Source: Myxococcota bacterium (GTDB lineage: Bacteria; Myxococcota_A; Polyangia; Palsa-1104; JAEUJZ01). Taken from it: a stretch of DNA of 64,000 nt. The position numbers and the translations under genes were made by a program. The notes beneath the pieces are model-generated. The model searched no databases. It was not told the DNA's origin and was given only the letters and a program-made list of their open reading frames with translations. Shown piece after piece: positions 26,687 through 34,743 of this stretch. Location of the stretch: the NCBI GenBank assembly GCA_025057315.1, contig JANWXW010000039.1, positions 1-64,000 on the forward strand, written 5' to 3'. The number at the start of each line of letters is the position of its first letter. The first letter of the stretch is position 1.

Positions 26687-29600
26687 GGTTCTTCTGATGA
26701 TACAGCCCGCCCAGCCGGCTGGTGGCCAGCGCAGGCAGCAGCAGCAGCGTCAGCGCGGTAGCGCCCACCAGCCCGCCGATGACCACCGTGGCCAGCGGCC
26801 GCTGCACCTCGCTGCCCGGCGCACGCGACAGCGCCATGGGCAACAGGCCCAGCGATGCCACCAGCGCCGTGGTCAGCACCGGGCGCAGGCGCAGCTCCGC
26901 CGCCCGCACCACCGCCTGGCCCGTAGGCATCCCCTCTGCCTCCAGGCGGCGCGCAAAGCTGACCAGCACCAGGCCGTTCAGCACCGCCACACCAAAGAGC
27001 GCCACGAACCCAACCCCTGCCGAGATGCTAAAAGGAATGCCGCGCAGCCACAGCGCCACGATCCCGCCCACCGCCGCAAAGGGCACGTTGATGGCGATGA
27101 TGACCACGGGCCGCGCCGCACCCAGCGCCAGCCATAGCAGCAGCCCGATGAGCCCCAACGCCACCGGCACCACCCACATGAGCCGCTGGCGCGCCTCCAG
27201 GTAGTGTTCAAATTGCCCCCCCCACTCGATGCGGTAGCCAGGCGGCAGCGGCACGGCCCCCGCCACCTTCCGGCGTGCCTCCTCTACCACCGAGACCAGG
27301 TCGCGCCCGCGCACGTTGAACTCCACCACCAGGCGCCGCGACTGCCGCTCGCGGTTCACCGCCACCGGACCGCGTTCGATGCTCAGCTCAGCCACGTCGC
27401 TGAGCGGCACCATTTGCCCGGTCTGCGACCGCAGCGGCAGGGCGCGATACGACTCCACCGTGCCATCAAAGGGCGCAGCCATGCGCACAACCAGGGCAAA
27501 GCGCCGCTCCCCCTCGAAGACCACGCCGGCCGGGTAGCCCACGCTCAGCGTCTGCACCAGCTGGTTCACGTCCTCCACCGTCAGGCCATAGCGTGCCAGG
27601 CGCGCCCGGTCCGGCCGCACGCGCAGGTAGGACAGCCCCGCCACCTGCTCCACCCGCACGTCGACGGCGCCGCGCACCCCGCGCACCGCCTCCCCCACCT
27701 GGTCGCCAATCTCGCGCAGCCGGTCCAGGTCCGGCCCGTATACCATGGCCGCCACATCGGAGCGAATGCCCGCCAGCAGCTCGTTGGTGCGCATCTGGAT
27801 GGGCTGAGACAGGGCCACCGCCGCCTCGGGCACTGCCCGCTCGAGCGCCTGCGCCACCTCGGCTGCCAGGGCCTGCCGGGTCAGACCCGGGCGCCACGCC
27901 GAGCGCGGCCGCAGCGCCAGGTACACATCGCTCTGCTCGATGCCCATGTAGTCGGTGGCCACCTCCGGCGACCCGGTCTTGCTGATGGCGTGGACCACCT
28001 CCGGCAGGGCCAGCAGCGCGCGCTGCATGCGCAGGTCCGTGGCCACCGACTCAGACAGCGCCACCCCAGGCAGGCGCCGCACCTCCACCAGCAGGTCCCC
28101 CTCGTCCAGCTGGGGCACGAACTCCGCCCCCAGGCGCGTGGCCAGCACCGCCGCCGCGGCCAGCACCACCAGGCCCACCGACAGGGTCAGCGCCCGCCGC
28201 CGCAGGCTCGCTGCGAGCAGCGGCGCATACAGGCGCCCGGCCAGGCGCAACAGGGGCGGCTCCACCTGCCGCCCCGGCTGCAACAGCAGGCTGCACAGCA
28301 CCGGAATCAGCGTCAGCGACAGGAGAAACGCCCCACCCAGCGCCAATAGCACGGTCCGCGCCATCGGCATAAACAGCTTCCCCTCAATGCCCGTCAGCGT
28401 CAGGATCGGCAGGTACACCACGGCAATGATCAGCTCGCCAAAGACCGCCGGTGCCCGCACCTCCATCGCTGCCTCTCGCACGATCTGCAGCCGCTCCTGG
28501 GCCGTCACGGCCCCGGCGGCCCCCAAACGCCGGACCGCGTTCTCGGTGACAATCACCGAGCCGTCCACAATCAGGCCGAAGTCAATGGCCCCCAGGCTCA
28601 TGAGGTTTCCCGAGGCACCCAGGGCCTCCATGACCGCCATCGCGAACAGCATCGACAGCGGGATCGTCGTGGCCACGATGAGCCCCGCCCGCACATCGCC
28701 CAGCAGCAGCAGCAGCACCAGCACCACCAGGGCGGCGCCCTCGGCCAGGTTCATCAACGCGGTGCGGATCGTCCGCTCCACAAGCTGGGCGCGGTCATAG
28801 AAGGGCTCCACCCGCACCCCCGGCGGCAAGCTGGGCGCGATCTCGGCCAGCCGGCGCCGAATCGCCGCGGTCACGGTGCGCGCATTGGCCCCCGCCAGCA
28901 TCAGGGCCACCCCGACCACCACCTCGCCCTGGCCGTCCATCGAGGCCGCGCCCCGCCGCAGCCGCGGGCCAAACCGGACCTCCCCCAGGTGCCCGATGGT
29001 GATCGGCACCCCCTGCGGCGTGGCCCCGACCACCACCGTGCTCAGGTCCGACAGGTTGTGCACCAGCCCCGCGCTGCCCAGGACCACCTGCTCGCGGTTG
29101 TACTCCACGTACCCGCCGCCGGCGTTGGCATTGGATCGCTCCAGCGCCGTCACCACCTCGCGCACCGACAGACCGAGCGCCTGCAGGCGCCCCGGCTCCA
29201 GCAGCACCTGGTACTGCCGTTCCTGTCCGCCCAGGCTGTTGACCTCGACGACGCCCGGCACCGAGCGCAGCTGCGGGGCAATGTACCAGTCCAGCGTCTC
29301 CTCCAGCTCCATCAGCGACTGGTCCGTGCCGCGCACAACGAACTGGAAGACCTCGCCGAGCGCCGACGAGATGGGCCCCAGCATCGGGCGCCCATAGGCC
29401 GGCGGCACCATGGCCTCGGCCTCGCGCAGCCGTTCGGCCACCAGCTGCCGCGCGCGGTAGCGATCTGTCTCGTCGGTGAACACGACGGTCACCGCGGAGA
29501 TGCCATACTTCGAGATGGACCGCACCTGCACCGCGCCGGGCAGCCCGGCCAGGGCGCGCTCCACCGGAATCGTCACAAGCTGCTCGATCTCCACCGGCGA

Positions 29601-29774
29601 CAGCGCGGGCGCGCTGGTGAGCACCTGCACCTGGACGTTGGTCAGGTCGGGCACGGCGTCGATGGGCAGATGCAGCGCGGCGCGCACCCCGACGAGCACC
29701 AACAGCGCTGTCAGCACCAGCACAACCGCGCGGTGGCGCAGCGACCAGTCGATGACCCCGCTGAGCAGCGCCAT
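26652..29774 (-). CDS. czcA: Heavy-metal efflux RND transporter, CzcA family
   Basis: A 1040-residue inner-membrane proton antiporter of the HME-RND group. It has the usual RND layout: an N-terminal helix, a large periplasmic porter domain, helices, a second porter domain and helices. GAIDFGLIVDGSVIVTEN in the fourth helix matches the acidic proton-relay motif of CzcA (divalent Zn/Co/Cd type) rather than the CusA copper/silver type. LPIDAVPDLTNVQVQVLT and VEIEQLVTIPVERALAGLPG near the N-terminus are typical. Its ATG directly follows the stop of the czcB-like gene. The three genes form the complete efflux complex spanning both membranes. Confidence 0.95.
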   Translation of the reverse strand: MALLSGVIDWSLRHRAVVLVLTALLVLVGVRAALHLPIDAVPDLTNVQVQVLTSAPALSPVEIEQLVTIPVERALAGLPGAVQVRSISKYGISAVTVVFTDETDRYRARQLVAERLREAEAMVPPAYGRPMLGPISSALGEVFQFVVRGTDQSLMELEETLDWYIAPQLRSVPGVVEVNSLGGQERQYQVLLEPGRLQALGLSVREVVTALERSNANAGGGYVEYNREQVVLGSAGLVHNLSDLSTVVVGATPQGVPITIGHLGEVRFGPRLRRGAASMDGQGEVVVGVALMLAGANARTVTAAIRRRLAEIAPSLPPGVRVEPFYDRAQLVERTIRTALMNLAEGAALVVLVLLLLLGDVRAGLIVATTIPLSMLFAMAVMEALGASGNLMSLGAIDFGLIVDGSVIVTENAVRRLGAAGAVTAQERLQIVREAAMEVRAPAVFGELIIAVVYLPILTLTGIEGKLFMPMARTVLLALGGAFLLSLTLIPVLCSLLLQPGRQVEPPLLRLAGRLYAPLLAASLRRRALTLSVGLVVLAAAAVLATRLGAEFVPQLDEGDLLVEVRRLPGVALSESVATDLRMQRALLALPEVVHAISKTGSPEVATDYMGIEQSDVYLALRPRSAWRPGLTRQALAAEVAQALERAVPEAAVALSQPIQMRTNELLAGIRSDVAAMVYGPDLDRLREIGDQVGEAVRGVRGAVDVRVEQVAGLSYLRVRPDRARLARYGLTVEDVNQLVQTLSVGYPAGVVFEGERRFALVVRMAAPFDGTVESYRALPLRSQTGQMVPLSDVAELSIERGPVAVNRERQSRRLVVEFNVRGRDLVSVVEEARRKVAGAVPLPPGYRIEWGGQFEHYLEARQRLMWVVPVALGLIGLLLWLALGAARPVVIIAINVPFAAVGGIVALWLRGIPFSISAGVGFVALFGVAVLNGLVLVSFARRLEAEGMPTGQAVVRAAELRLRPVLTTALVASLGLLPMALSRAPGSEVQRPLATVVIGGLVGATALTLLLLPALATSRLGGLYHQKNHGASLDAPPLG

Positions 29775-30947
29775 TTATTCCTCTGCGGCAAAGGTGCTCC
29801 TGAGCACGGCGCTTTTGAGCGTGAACACGCCCTGGGACACCACCTGTTCCCCGGCGCGCAGTCCGGACAGCACCTCCACCTGGCCCCCAGCTGAGCGTCC
29901 CAGCACCACCGGGTGAACCTCAAAGTGGTCGTCCGGGTGGCGGACAAACACCACATCGCGGTCGGCCAGGCGGGTGACCGCCTGCAGCGGCACCAGCAGC
30001 GCCGGGGGAGCAGGATCGCTGGTGCTGACGCGGGCGGTGCCGAACAGGCCAATCTTGAGCAGATCGTTGCGGTCTGCAATGGCGATGCGTGCCACCACCG
30101 TGCGCGCCGCCGGATCGAGCTGCTTGCCGATGCTCTCCACCGTGCCGAGGAAGACCTCATCTGGGTAGGCATTCAGCCGCACCTCGGCGGCCTCGCCCGG
30201 GCGCACGCGGCCCAGGTTCTTCTCGAACAGGCGGCCGACAAAGTAGGCCCGCTGCAGGTCCACCAGCTCGCACAGCACGTGGTCTGGGCCCACCGTCTGG
30301 CCCACCACCGCATCGCGCCGTGCCACCGCGGCCGACAGCGGCGCGCGCAGCTCCAGGCGCCCCCCGGGGCGCTCCAACTCGCCTGCCGGCAGCCCATATG
30401 TCAGCAGCGTCTGTTGCGCGGCCTGCGCGGCGGCCTGCAGGGACCGGGCCTCCGCCGCGGCGGACTGAACCTCCTGTGCCGCTGCCAGCCCGCTGCGCTG
30501 CAGGTTCTCCAGGCGCTCGGCGTGTCGCGCTGCAGCCTCGGCTCGGGCCCGCGCTGCGGCGTAGGCAGCACGAGCCTGCGCCAACTCCGCGGACTCCAGG
30601 ACCACCAGCAGCGCGCCGGCCTGGACCTTATGCCCCTCGCGGCAACGCACCTCGGCGATCCGCCCTGGCACGCGGGCGGTCAGCCGGGCCACGCGGTCCG
30701 GGTCGGCCGCGATCTCGCCCGACAGCTCCACGGTCAGGGGCAGCGGCCGCTGCGCGGCAGGCTCGGTGCGAATGCCGGCTGCCGCCAGCACTTCAGGTGG
30801 CAACCGCACCAGGCGCGGCAGCTCCCTGTGGGCCTCGGGCTCGTCGCGGTGCAGGGCAGCCTCGGACGGTGGCGGCCCAGCTGGAGCCGGCTGGTTGCAG
30901 CAGGTGACCACCAGCAGCAGGAGCCACCCGCGGGTGCATGCGCTCAT
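29775..30947 (-). CDS. czcB: RND efflux periplasmic adaptor, CzcB/HlyD family
   Basis: A 390-residue membrane-fusion protein that links CzcA to the outer-membrane channel. The start is the ATG overlapping the czcC-like stop (ATGA). The N-terminus is a lipoprotein-like signal (LLLLVVTCC). Next come the beta-barrel/lipoyl half (LTARVPGRIAEVRCREGHKV), an Ala/Glu/Gln coiled-coil hairpin (about residues 115-205), the second lipoyl half, and the barrel domain (VESIGKQLDPAARTVVARIA). No N-terminal His-rich metal-binding tail is seen. The position between channel and pump genes supports the role. Confidence 0.92.
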   Translation of the reverse strand: MSACTRGWLLLLVVTCCNQPAPAGPPPSEAALHRDEPEAHRELPRLVRLPPEVLAAAGIRTEPAAQRPLPLTVELSGEIAADPDRVARLTARVPGRIAEVRCREGHKVQAGALLVVLESAELAQARAAYAAARARAEAAARHAERLENLQRSGLAAAQEVQSAAAEARSLQAAAQAAQQTLLTYGLPAGELERPGGRLELRAPLSAAVARRDAVVGQTVGPDHVLCELVDLQRAYFVGRLFEKNLGRVRPGEAAEVRLNAYPDEVFLGTVESIGKQLDPAARTVVARIAIADRNDLLKIGLFGTARVSTSDPAPPALLVPLQAVTRLADRDVVFVRHPDDHFEVHPVVLGRSAGGQVEVLSGLRAGEQVVSQGVFTLKSAVLRSTFAAEE

Positions 30948-32206
30948 GGCAGGAGCCCCGCTGCGCGCAACAACTGGACGCGTCCCAGGGCCACGCCCAG
31001 GCGGGTGCGCACGTGGGCCTGCAGCACCTCGATGAGGCTGCGCTGCCACAGCAAGGCCTCCCGCAGGGGCAGCTGTCCGCTGGCCCATGCCTCGCCCAGG
31101 GCACGCAGCTGCAGCGGGGCGCGCTGCAGGAGCCCCGGCGCGTACAGCCGCAGTTCCTCGGCATAGGCCCGGGAGGCAGCCAGGGCCGACCGGACCTCCC
31201 AGCTCACCTGGCGGCGCACCCGCTCTCGCTCCGTTTCCGCCTGTGCCACCGCCGCGCGCGCCGCAGCGATCTCGCCGGCCAGCGACGGCCCCAGCGGCCA
31301 GGGCAAGGGCAGCGCCAGGGCCAGCGAGCCGCCGAGCACCCGCTCGTCGAAGCCGTCGCGCTGGGCGGTAAACCCCAAGACCAGGTTGGGCACCCGGGCC
31401 CGGCGCAGCAGCTGCACCTGGGCCTGCTGCGCACGCGCCTCAGCGTCGGCCGCCGCCGGTTCGCCCCGCAGCACCAGGGCCCGAGCCACCAGCGCCTCTG
31501 CATCCTCCTCGGGCGGTGGCGGCGGCAAATCGTCGAGGCTGCCGGCGAGCCGGGGCAGCGCCTCCAGCCCGAGCAGGGCGCCGAGCGCAGCCTGCGCCGC
31601 TCCCAGACGCCGCTCCGCCTCTGGGAGCACCAGGCCCAGCCGCAGCCCCTCGGCCTGCGCCACATCGGCCTCCACCGCCGACAGCAGGGACTGCCCCGCC
31701 CGGGCCACAGCCAGGGCCGAGAGCCGCTCGCCCACCGCCTTCAGCTCGCGGCCCAGGTGCACCTCCTCCTGGGCGGCCAGGGCCGTGTAGTAGGCCGACA
31801 GGGCCCCGGCCGCCGCCTCCCGCTCAGCAGCCGCCAGGCGCCGGAGGCCCGCGGCGAGCCTGGCATCTGCAACCTCCAGGCGCCAGCTGCGCTGGCCGGC
31901 GATCTCGACCTCCTGCACCAGCGACAGGTACCAGTTGAGCACCCGGCCCTCCGTCCCCCCAGGAGGCACCCGCTCTGCCAGGGCCAACGAGGCCACCGGA
32001 CGGTCGGGCAGCCATGTGCCGGCCGCCTGGCGCTGCCCCATCAGCCCGGCCAGCTCCTGCCGCGCCCGGCGGACCTCGGTGGCCTGCTGCAGGGCACAGA
32101 CCACCACCTCCGCCCGGCTCAGGGGCATGCGGCATGACGGCGCGGGCAAGGCCCTAGGAGCCAGGACCAGCACCATGACCGCCCCGATGAACCGGGGGAG
32201 GCGCAT
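30944..32206 (-). CDS. czcC: Outer-membrane efflux channel, CzcC/TolC family
   Basis: A 420-residue TolC-like protein with two long Ala/Glu/Leu-rich helical repeats, each ending with a barrel-strand segment (VLNWYLSLVQEVEI and VLGFTAQRDGFD). The chosen ATG gives a clean signal peptide (MRLPRFIGAVMVLVLAPRAL). The open frame extends 303 bases upstream through a polypurine-encoded basic stretch that would bury the signal, so the longer form is rejected. First gene of the efflux operon; it overlaps the adaptor gene by four bases. No metal-responsive regulator gene is adjacent. Confidence 0.88.
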   Translation of the reverse strand: MRLPRFIGAVMVLVLAPRALPAPSCRMPLSRAEVVVCALQQATEVRRARQELAGLMGQRQAAGTWLPDRPVASLALAERVPPGGTEGRVLNWYLSLVQEVEIAGQRSWRLEVADARLAAGLRRLAAAEREAAAGALSAYYTALAAQEEVHLGRELKAVGERLSALAVARAGQSLLSAVEADVAQAEGLRLGLVLPEAERRLGAAQAALGALLGLEALPRLAGSLDDLPPPPPEEDAEALVARALVLRGEPAAADAEARAQQAQVQLLRRARVPNLVLGFTAQRDGFDERVLGGSLALALPLPWPLGPSLAGEIAAARAAVAQAETERERVRRQVSWEVRSALAASRAYAEELRLYAPGLLQRAPLQLRALGEAWASGQLPLREALLWQRSLIEVLQAHVRTRLGVALGRVQLLRAAGLLP

Positions 32207-32303
32207 CAGCCGGGCCGGCCGCCGCGGCGGACCAGCAGGGGGCAGGGAACCATCATGCGGTCCTTTAACGAAGCAAGCGCGGCCCCCGCTGTCAACCCAC
32301 CTG

Positions 32304-32348
32304 CTCCCCTCCTTCTCCCTCTTCTCTCTCCTCTTCCCTCTCTCCTCC
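32304..32348. repeat. 45-nt uninterrupted polypyrimidine tract
   Basis: All 45 bases are C or T on the plus strand. On the transcribed czc strand it is polypurine with many GGAG/GAGG words, about 100-145 bases before the czcC start codon. Such tracts can form triplex DNA or bind ribosomes; no function is shown here. Confidence 0.85.
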
Positions 32349-32713
32349 ATCGGAAGCAGGCCCCCGCGCCCAGCAAGCGGGACCCAAGGTCCCAGGCCCA
32401 TGGGCTCCCGGCAGCTGTCTGGTCCGGGGGGCAGCCACCAGGCCGCTTCAGGGCGGTAAGCGTCCCCCCAGGGCAGCAACGGGATGACCGAGGACATCGG
32501 GCCCGGCAAAGGGCCGTGTCAAGCCTCCCCACAGGGCCTGCCTGTCTCCAGCAGGCACTGCCCGGACCTCACCCGGGGGAACGCGGAGGATTTGATTCAA
32601 TGACTGAGCAGGCGTCTGCGGGAGCAGGGCCCCTTGGGGGGCAGGGGGCGATGGGCCGCGGTGCCCTGGGGCCGGCCCGAAAGAGGGCACTGCGGCCTGG
32701 CTGTGGCTCTGGA

Positions 32714-32915
32714 ACGGCCCGATGAGCCTGCTGCACAGGCCCCTGCGCCCTGCCCACCAGCCTCCCCCGCCCCGATCCGCAGCCTGACAAGCCTGCTGCA
32801 CAGGCCCCTGCACCCTGCAGATCAGGCCCCACAGCCTGATCCACGGCCCGATGAGCCTGCTGCACAGGCCCCTGCGCCCTGCCCACCAGCCTCCCCCGCC
32901 CCGATCCGCAGCCTG
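32714..32915. repeat. Tandem repeat of about 65 bp, with an exact 73-bp direct repeat
   Basis: Positions 32714-32786 and 32843-32915 are identical over 73 bp (offset 129). A third, partial copy of the core (AGCCTGCTGCACAGGCCCCT) begins at 32790, so the core recurs at 32725, 32790 and 32854 with 65- and 64-bp spacing. Each core contains the short inverted repeat GCCTG/CAGGC around CTGCA. It does not resemble a CRISPR: only three cores, and the spacers are themselves similar. Confidence 0.85.
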
Positions 32916-33093
32916 GCGAGCGCCCCGGTCCAGGTGCCGGGGGGTCCCCTGGAGCCTCGGGCCCTCGGGGACACGGCCCTTGCCTCCCCTGGCCGTCCGC
33001 GCGGTGCAGCCGGCCGCATGGACAGCCTGTGTCTGCGGCTGCGGCCCCGGATGCGGACGGCTGGAGCAGTTGGCCTCCGGACCGGGCGGCGGC

Positions 33094-33486
33094 CTACTTG
33101 CCACGCTGGGGCAGCAGGGTCACAGAGCCGCGGTTGTTGGGCGTCTCCCGGACCTGCTGGACCAGGAACCACTGGGTGCCGATCTGGATTTTCTGCCCCT
33201 GGTGGACGCGCAGCTCGGTGCCGCCCCCCGGGCAGCCGACAATCGTCAGCGAGGCCCGCGGGGCGCGCTGCCGGCGGCCGTCCTCTCCGGTGAACTCTTC
33301 GGTCCAGATGTTCGACACGCCGATGCGGCAGCCAGCGACCTGGCCCACCGTGGTCTCGGCGATGGTGATGGTGCCTTGGGTGTCCATCCTGCTGTCCTTG
33401 CCCGGCGGGCGTTCGGCGCCAGCCGGCGGGGTGGTGCAGGCGGACCAGAGCGGGACGGCGAGGAAGACCGCGCGCAGCATGCTCAT
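33094..33486 (-). CDS. Small lipoprotein downstream of the calpain-like protease, unknown function
   Basis: A 130-residue predicted lipoprotein (LWSAC lipobox, Cys17) started from ATG with AGGGGC upstream. The mature part is beta-rich with two cysteines (AGCRIG and IVGCPGGGTEL) that could form a disulfide. It ends in a basic tail (LLPQRGK). No family recognised. The gene begins nine bases after the stop of the calpain-like gene, so they are almost certainly co-transcribed. A role as inhibitor, cofactor or substrate of that protease is possible but untested. Confidence 0.75.
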   Translation of the reverse strand: MSMLRAVFLAVPLWSACTTPPAGAERPPGKDSRMDTQGTITIAETTVGQVAGCRIGVSNIWTEEFTGEDGRRQRAPRASLTIVGCPGGGTELRVHQGQKIQIGTQWFLVQQVRETPNNRGSVTLLPQRGK

Positions 33487-33495
33487 GACGTGCCC

Positions 33496-34587
33496 CTACC
33501 GCTGGCCGATGCGGTTGATGGCCAGGTTGGAATAGTGCCTCACGAAGTCATCATACGAGATCCAGGTGGGCGGATCGGTGGGACGCCGCGTGCCCGGGTG
33601 GTTGAAGCCCCAGGGGTTGCGCAGCATGACCGAGCCGTCGTCGCGGACCCCGATGACGGTGTAGGCGTGGTTGGCCACTACGTTGAGCCTGATCATGCCC
33701 TCCCTGTCCGCGGGCGTGGCCGGTGTGGAGGCGACCATGGGCCAGCCGGCGTCGCGCGCCTCTCTCATCCGCCGGATGACCTCTTGCCGGTTGGCCCTAG
33801 CGAGCCCGATGCTGTCGCTCTGCCAACCGGTGACCGCGGTCATGCCCCTGCCGGGCCAGTCGCCCTCGATGGCCCCATAGCTGCCCCTGGCCTGAGCATA
33901 TGCCTTCTCGACCAGGGCGACCCAGATCTCGGCCTGGCCCTCCCGCACCTGGCCGAGCTGGCCGTAGGCGAGCGTGCCGGTCTCCCGGTTGATCGGCAGG
34001 CTGACGTTGACCCGCACGGTCTCGGTGTTGCCGCCGGTGTTAAAGAACAGGAAGCGGCCCCGGGCGTCCCGGTAGAAGGTCACGGTGTAGGTGCCGTCGC
34101 CGTTGGGCTGGATCATGTCGCGGATTGCCTGCGGTTGGGTGTGGGCCACAGCGGCCAGGGAGGCCAACAGCCAGCAGTCCCCCAGGGCCCCCTGCTGCAC
34201 GTCGTCGGCACTGGGGCCGTCGATGAACAGCACCGGCTCGTGCTCTACGCCGCCGACCAGGATCCGGTCCGAGTACTCCACCTGGTCGCCCCTGAGCGCG
34301 GGCTGTTTCTTGTCGCCCGGGCCGGAGCGCGGGGCCACCTCGGCCGCCTGCATCGGCTGCACGGTCTGGCCCAGAGCCGACAGGGGGGCGCTCTGGGTGG
34401 CCAGCGTGCGCTTGGCATCTGTGGCGGCGCGCTCGCTGCCAGCGCGCAGAAGGGCCCCAGCGACCAGGACGATGGCCAGGCCAAAGCACACAAGCAGCGC
34501 CTTCTCCGCGCCTGTAAAGCCGCGCTGATCGCGGCCAAACTGCGCTGGGAGGGCAGAGGTGCGCGGGGTGCGCATGGAAGAGTGCAT
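33496..34587 (-). CDS. Calpain-like cysteine protease with prepilin-like N-terminus
   Basis: A 363-residue protein. Residues 120-350 match the calpain (C2) catalytic core: QQGALGDCWLLASLAAVA with Cys138, EIWVALVEKAYAQARGSYGA, NHAYTVIGV with His307 and LRNPWGFNHPG with Asn324, completing the Cys-His-Asn triad. The N-terminus reads GFTGAE followed by about 22 hydrophobic residues; Gly23/Phe24 with Glu28 fits the prepilin-peptidase pattern G|F-T-x-x-E. It may therefore be processed and displayed like a pseudopilin, or simply be membrane-anchored. An ATG at 34575 is an alternative start. First gene of a two-gene unit, divergent from the gene at 34744. Confidence 0.88.
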   Translation of the reverse strand: MHSSMRTPRTSALPAQFGRDQRGFTGAEKALLVCFGLAIVLVAGALLRAGSERAATDAKRTLATQSAPLSALGQTVQPMQAAEVAPRSGPGDKKQPALRGDQVEYSDRILVGGVEHEPVLFIDGPSADDVQQGALGDCWLLASLAAVAHTQPQAIRDMIQPNGDGTYTVTFYRDARGRFLFFNTGGNTETVRVNVSLPINRETGTLAYGQLGQVREGQAEIWVALVEKAYAQARGSYGAIEGDWPGRGMTAVTGWQSDSIGLARANRQEVIRRMREARDAGWPMVASTPATPADREGMIRLNVVANHAYTVIGVRDDGSVMLRNPWGFNHPGTRRPTDPPTWISYDDFVRHYSNLAINRIGQR

Positions 34588-34725
34588 GGTCACATACCGG
34601 ACTGGCAAGAGCCGTTCCACCCAGGTGCCCGCCGTGCCTGGTGGGGATGCAGGCGGGCCCGGTGCGGGGCAGGGCCCGCACGGTGCGGGGTGGACCCAGC
34701 AGAGGGCTCCGGTTGCCATTCGGTT

Positions 34726-34731
34726 TACAAT
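34726..34731 (+). promoter_or_regulatory. TACAAT -10-like box before the 34744 gene
   Basis: TACAAT ends twelve bases before the GTG start and no Shine-Dalgarno sequence is visible, which would suit a very short leader. No matching -35 is seen. Confidence 0.3.
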
Positions 34732-34743
34732 CGCTGATGCACG

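Larger units (their letters stand above)
32207..33093. other. 887-bp region with no supported gene
   Basis: It lies between the czcC start and the small lipoprotein's stop, so it holds the czc promoter and the end of the calpain unit. Open frames exist on both strands but are low-complexity translations of repeats with no start signals or family resemblance. Notable content: a 45-nt polypyrimidine tract and a roughly 65-bp tandem repeat, listed separately. Confidence 0.65.

Noticed and set aside
32206..32509. Longer czcC start upstream
   Set aside because: It would place about 100 basic, low-complexity residues encoded by the polypurine tract before the signal peptide.
32714..32915. Possible CRISPR array
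   Set aside because: Only three cores of a 65-bp unit, the spacers are themselves similar, and no cas gene is nearby.
32448..33104. Open frames on both strands through the tandem repeat region
   Set aside because: They translate the repeat into low-complexity peptide, lack ribosome binding sites and resemble no protein.
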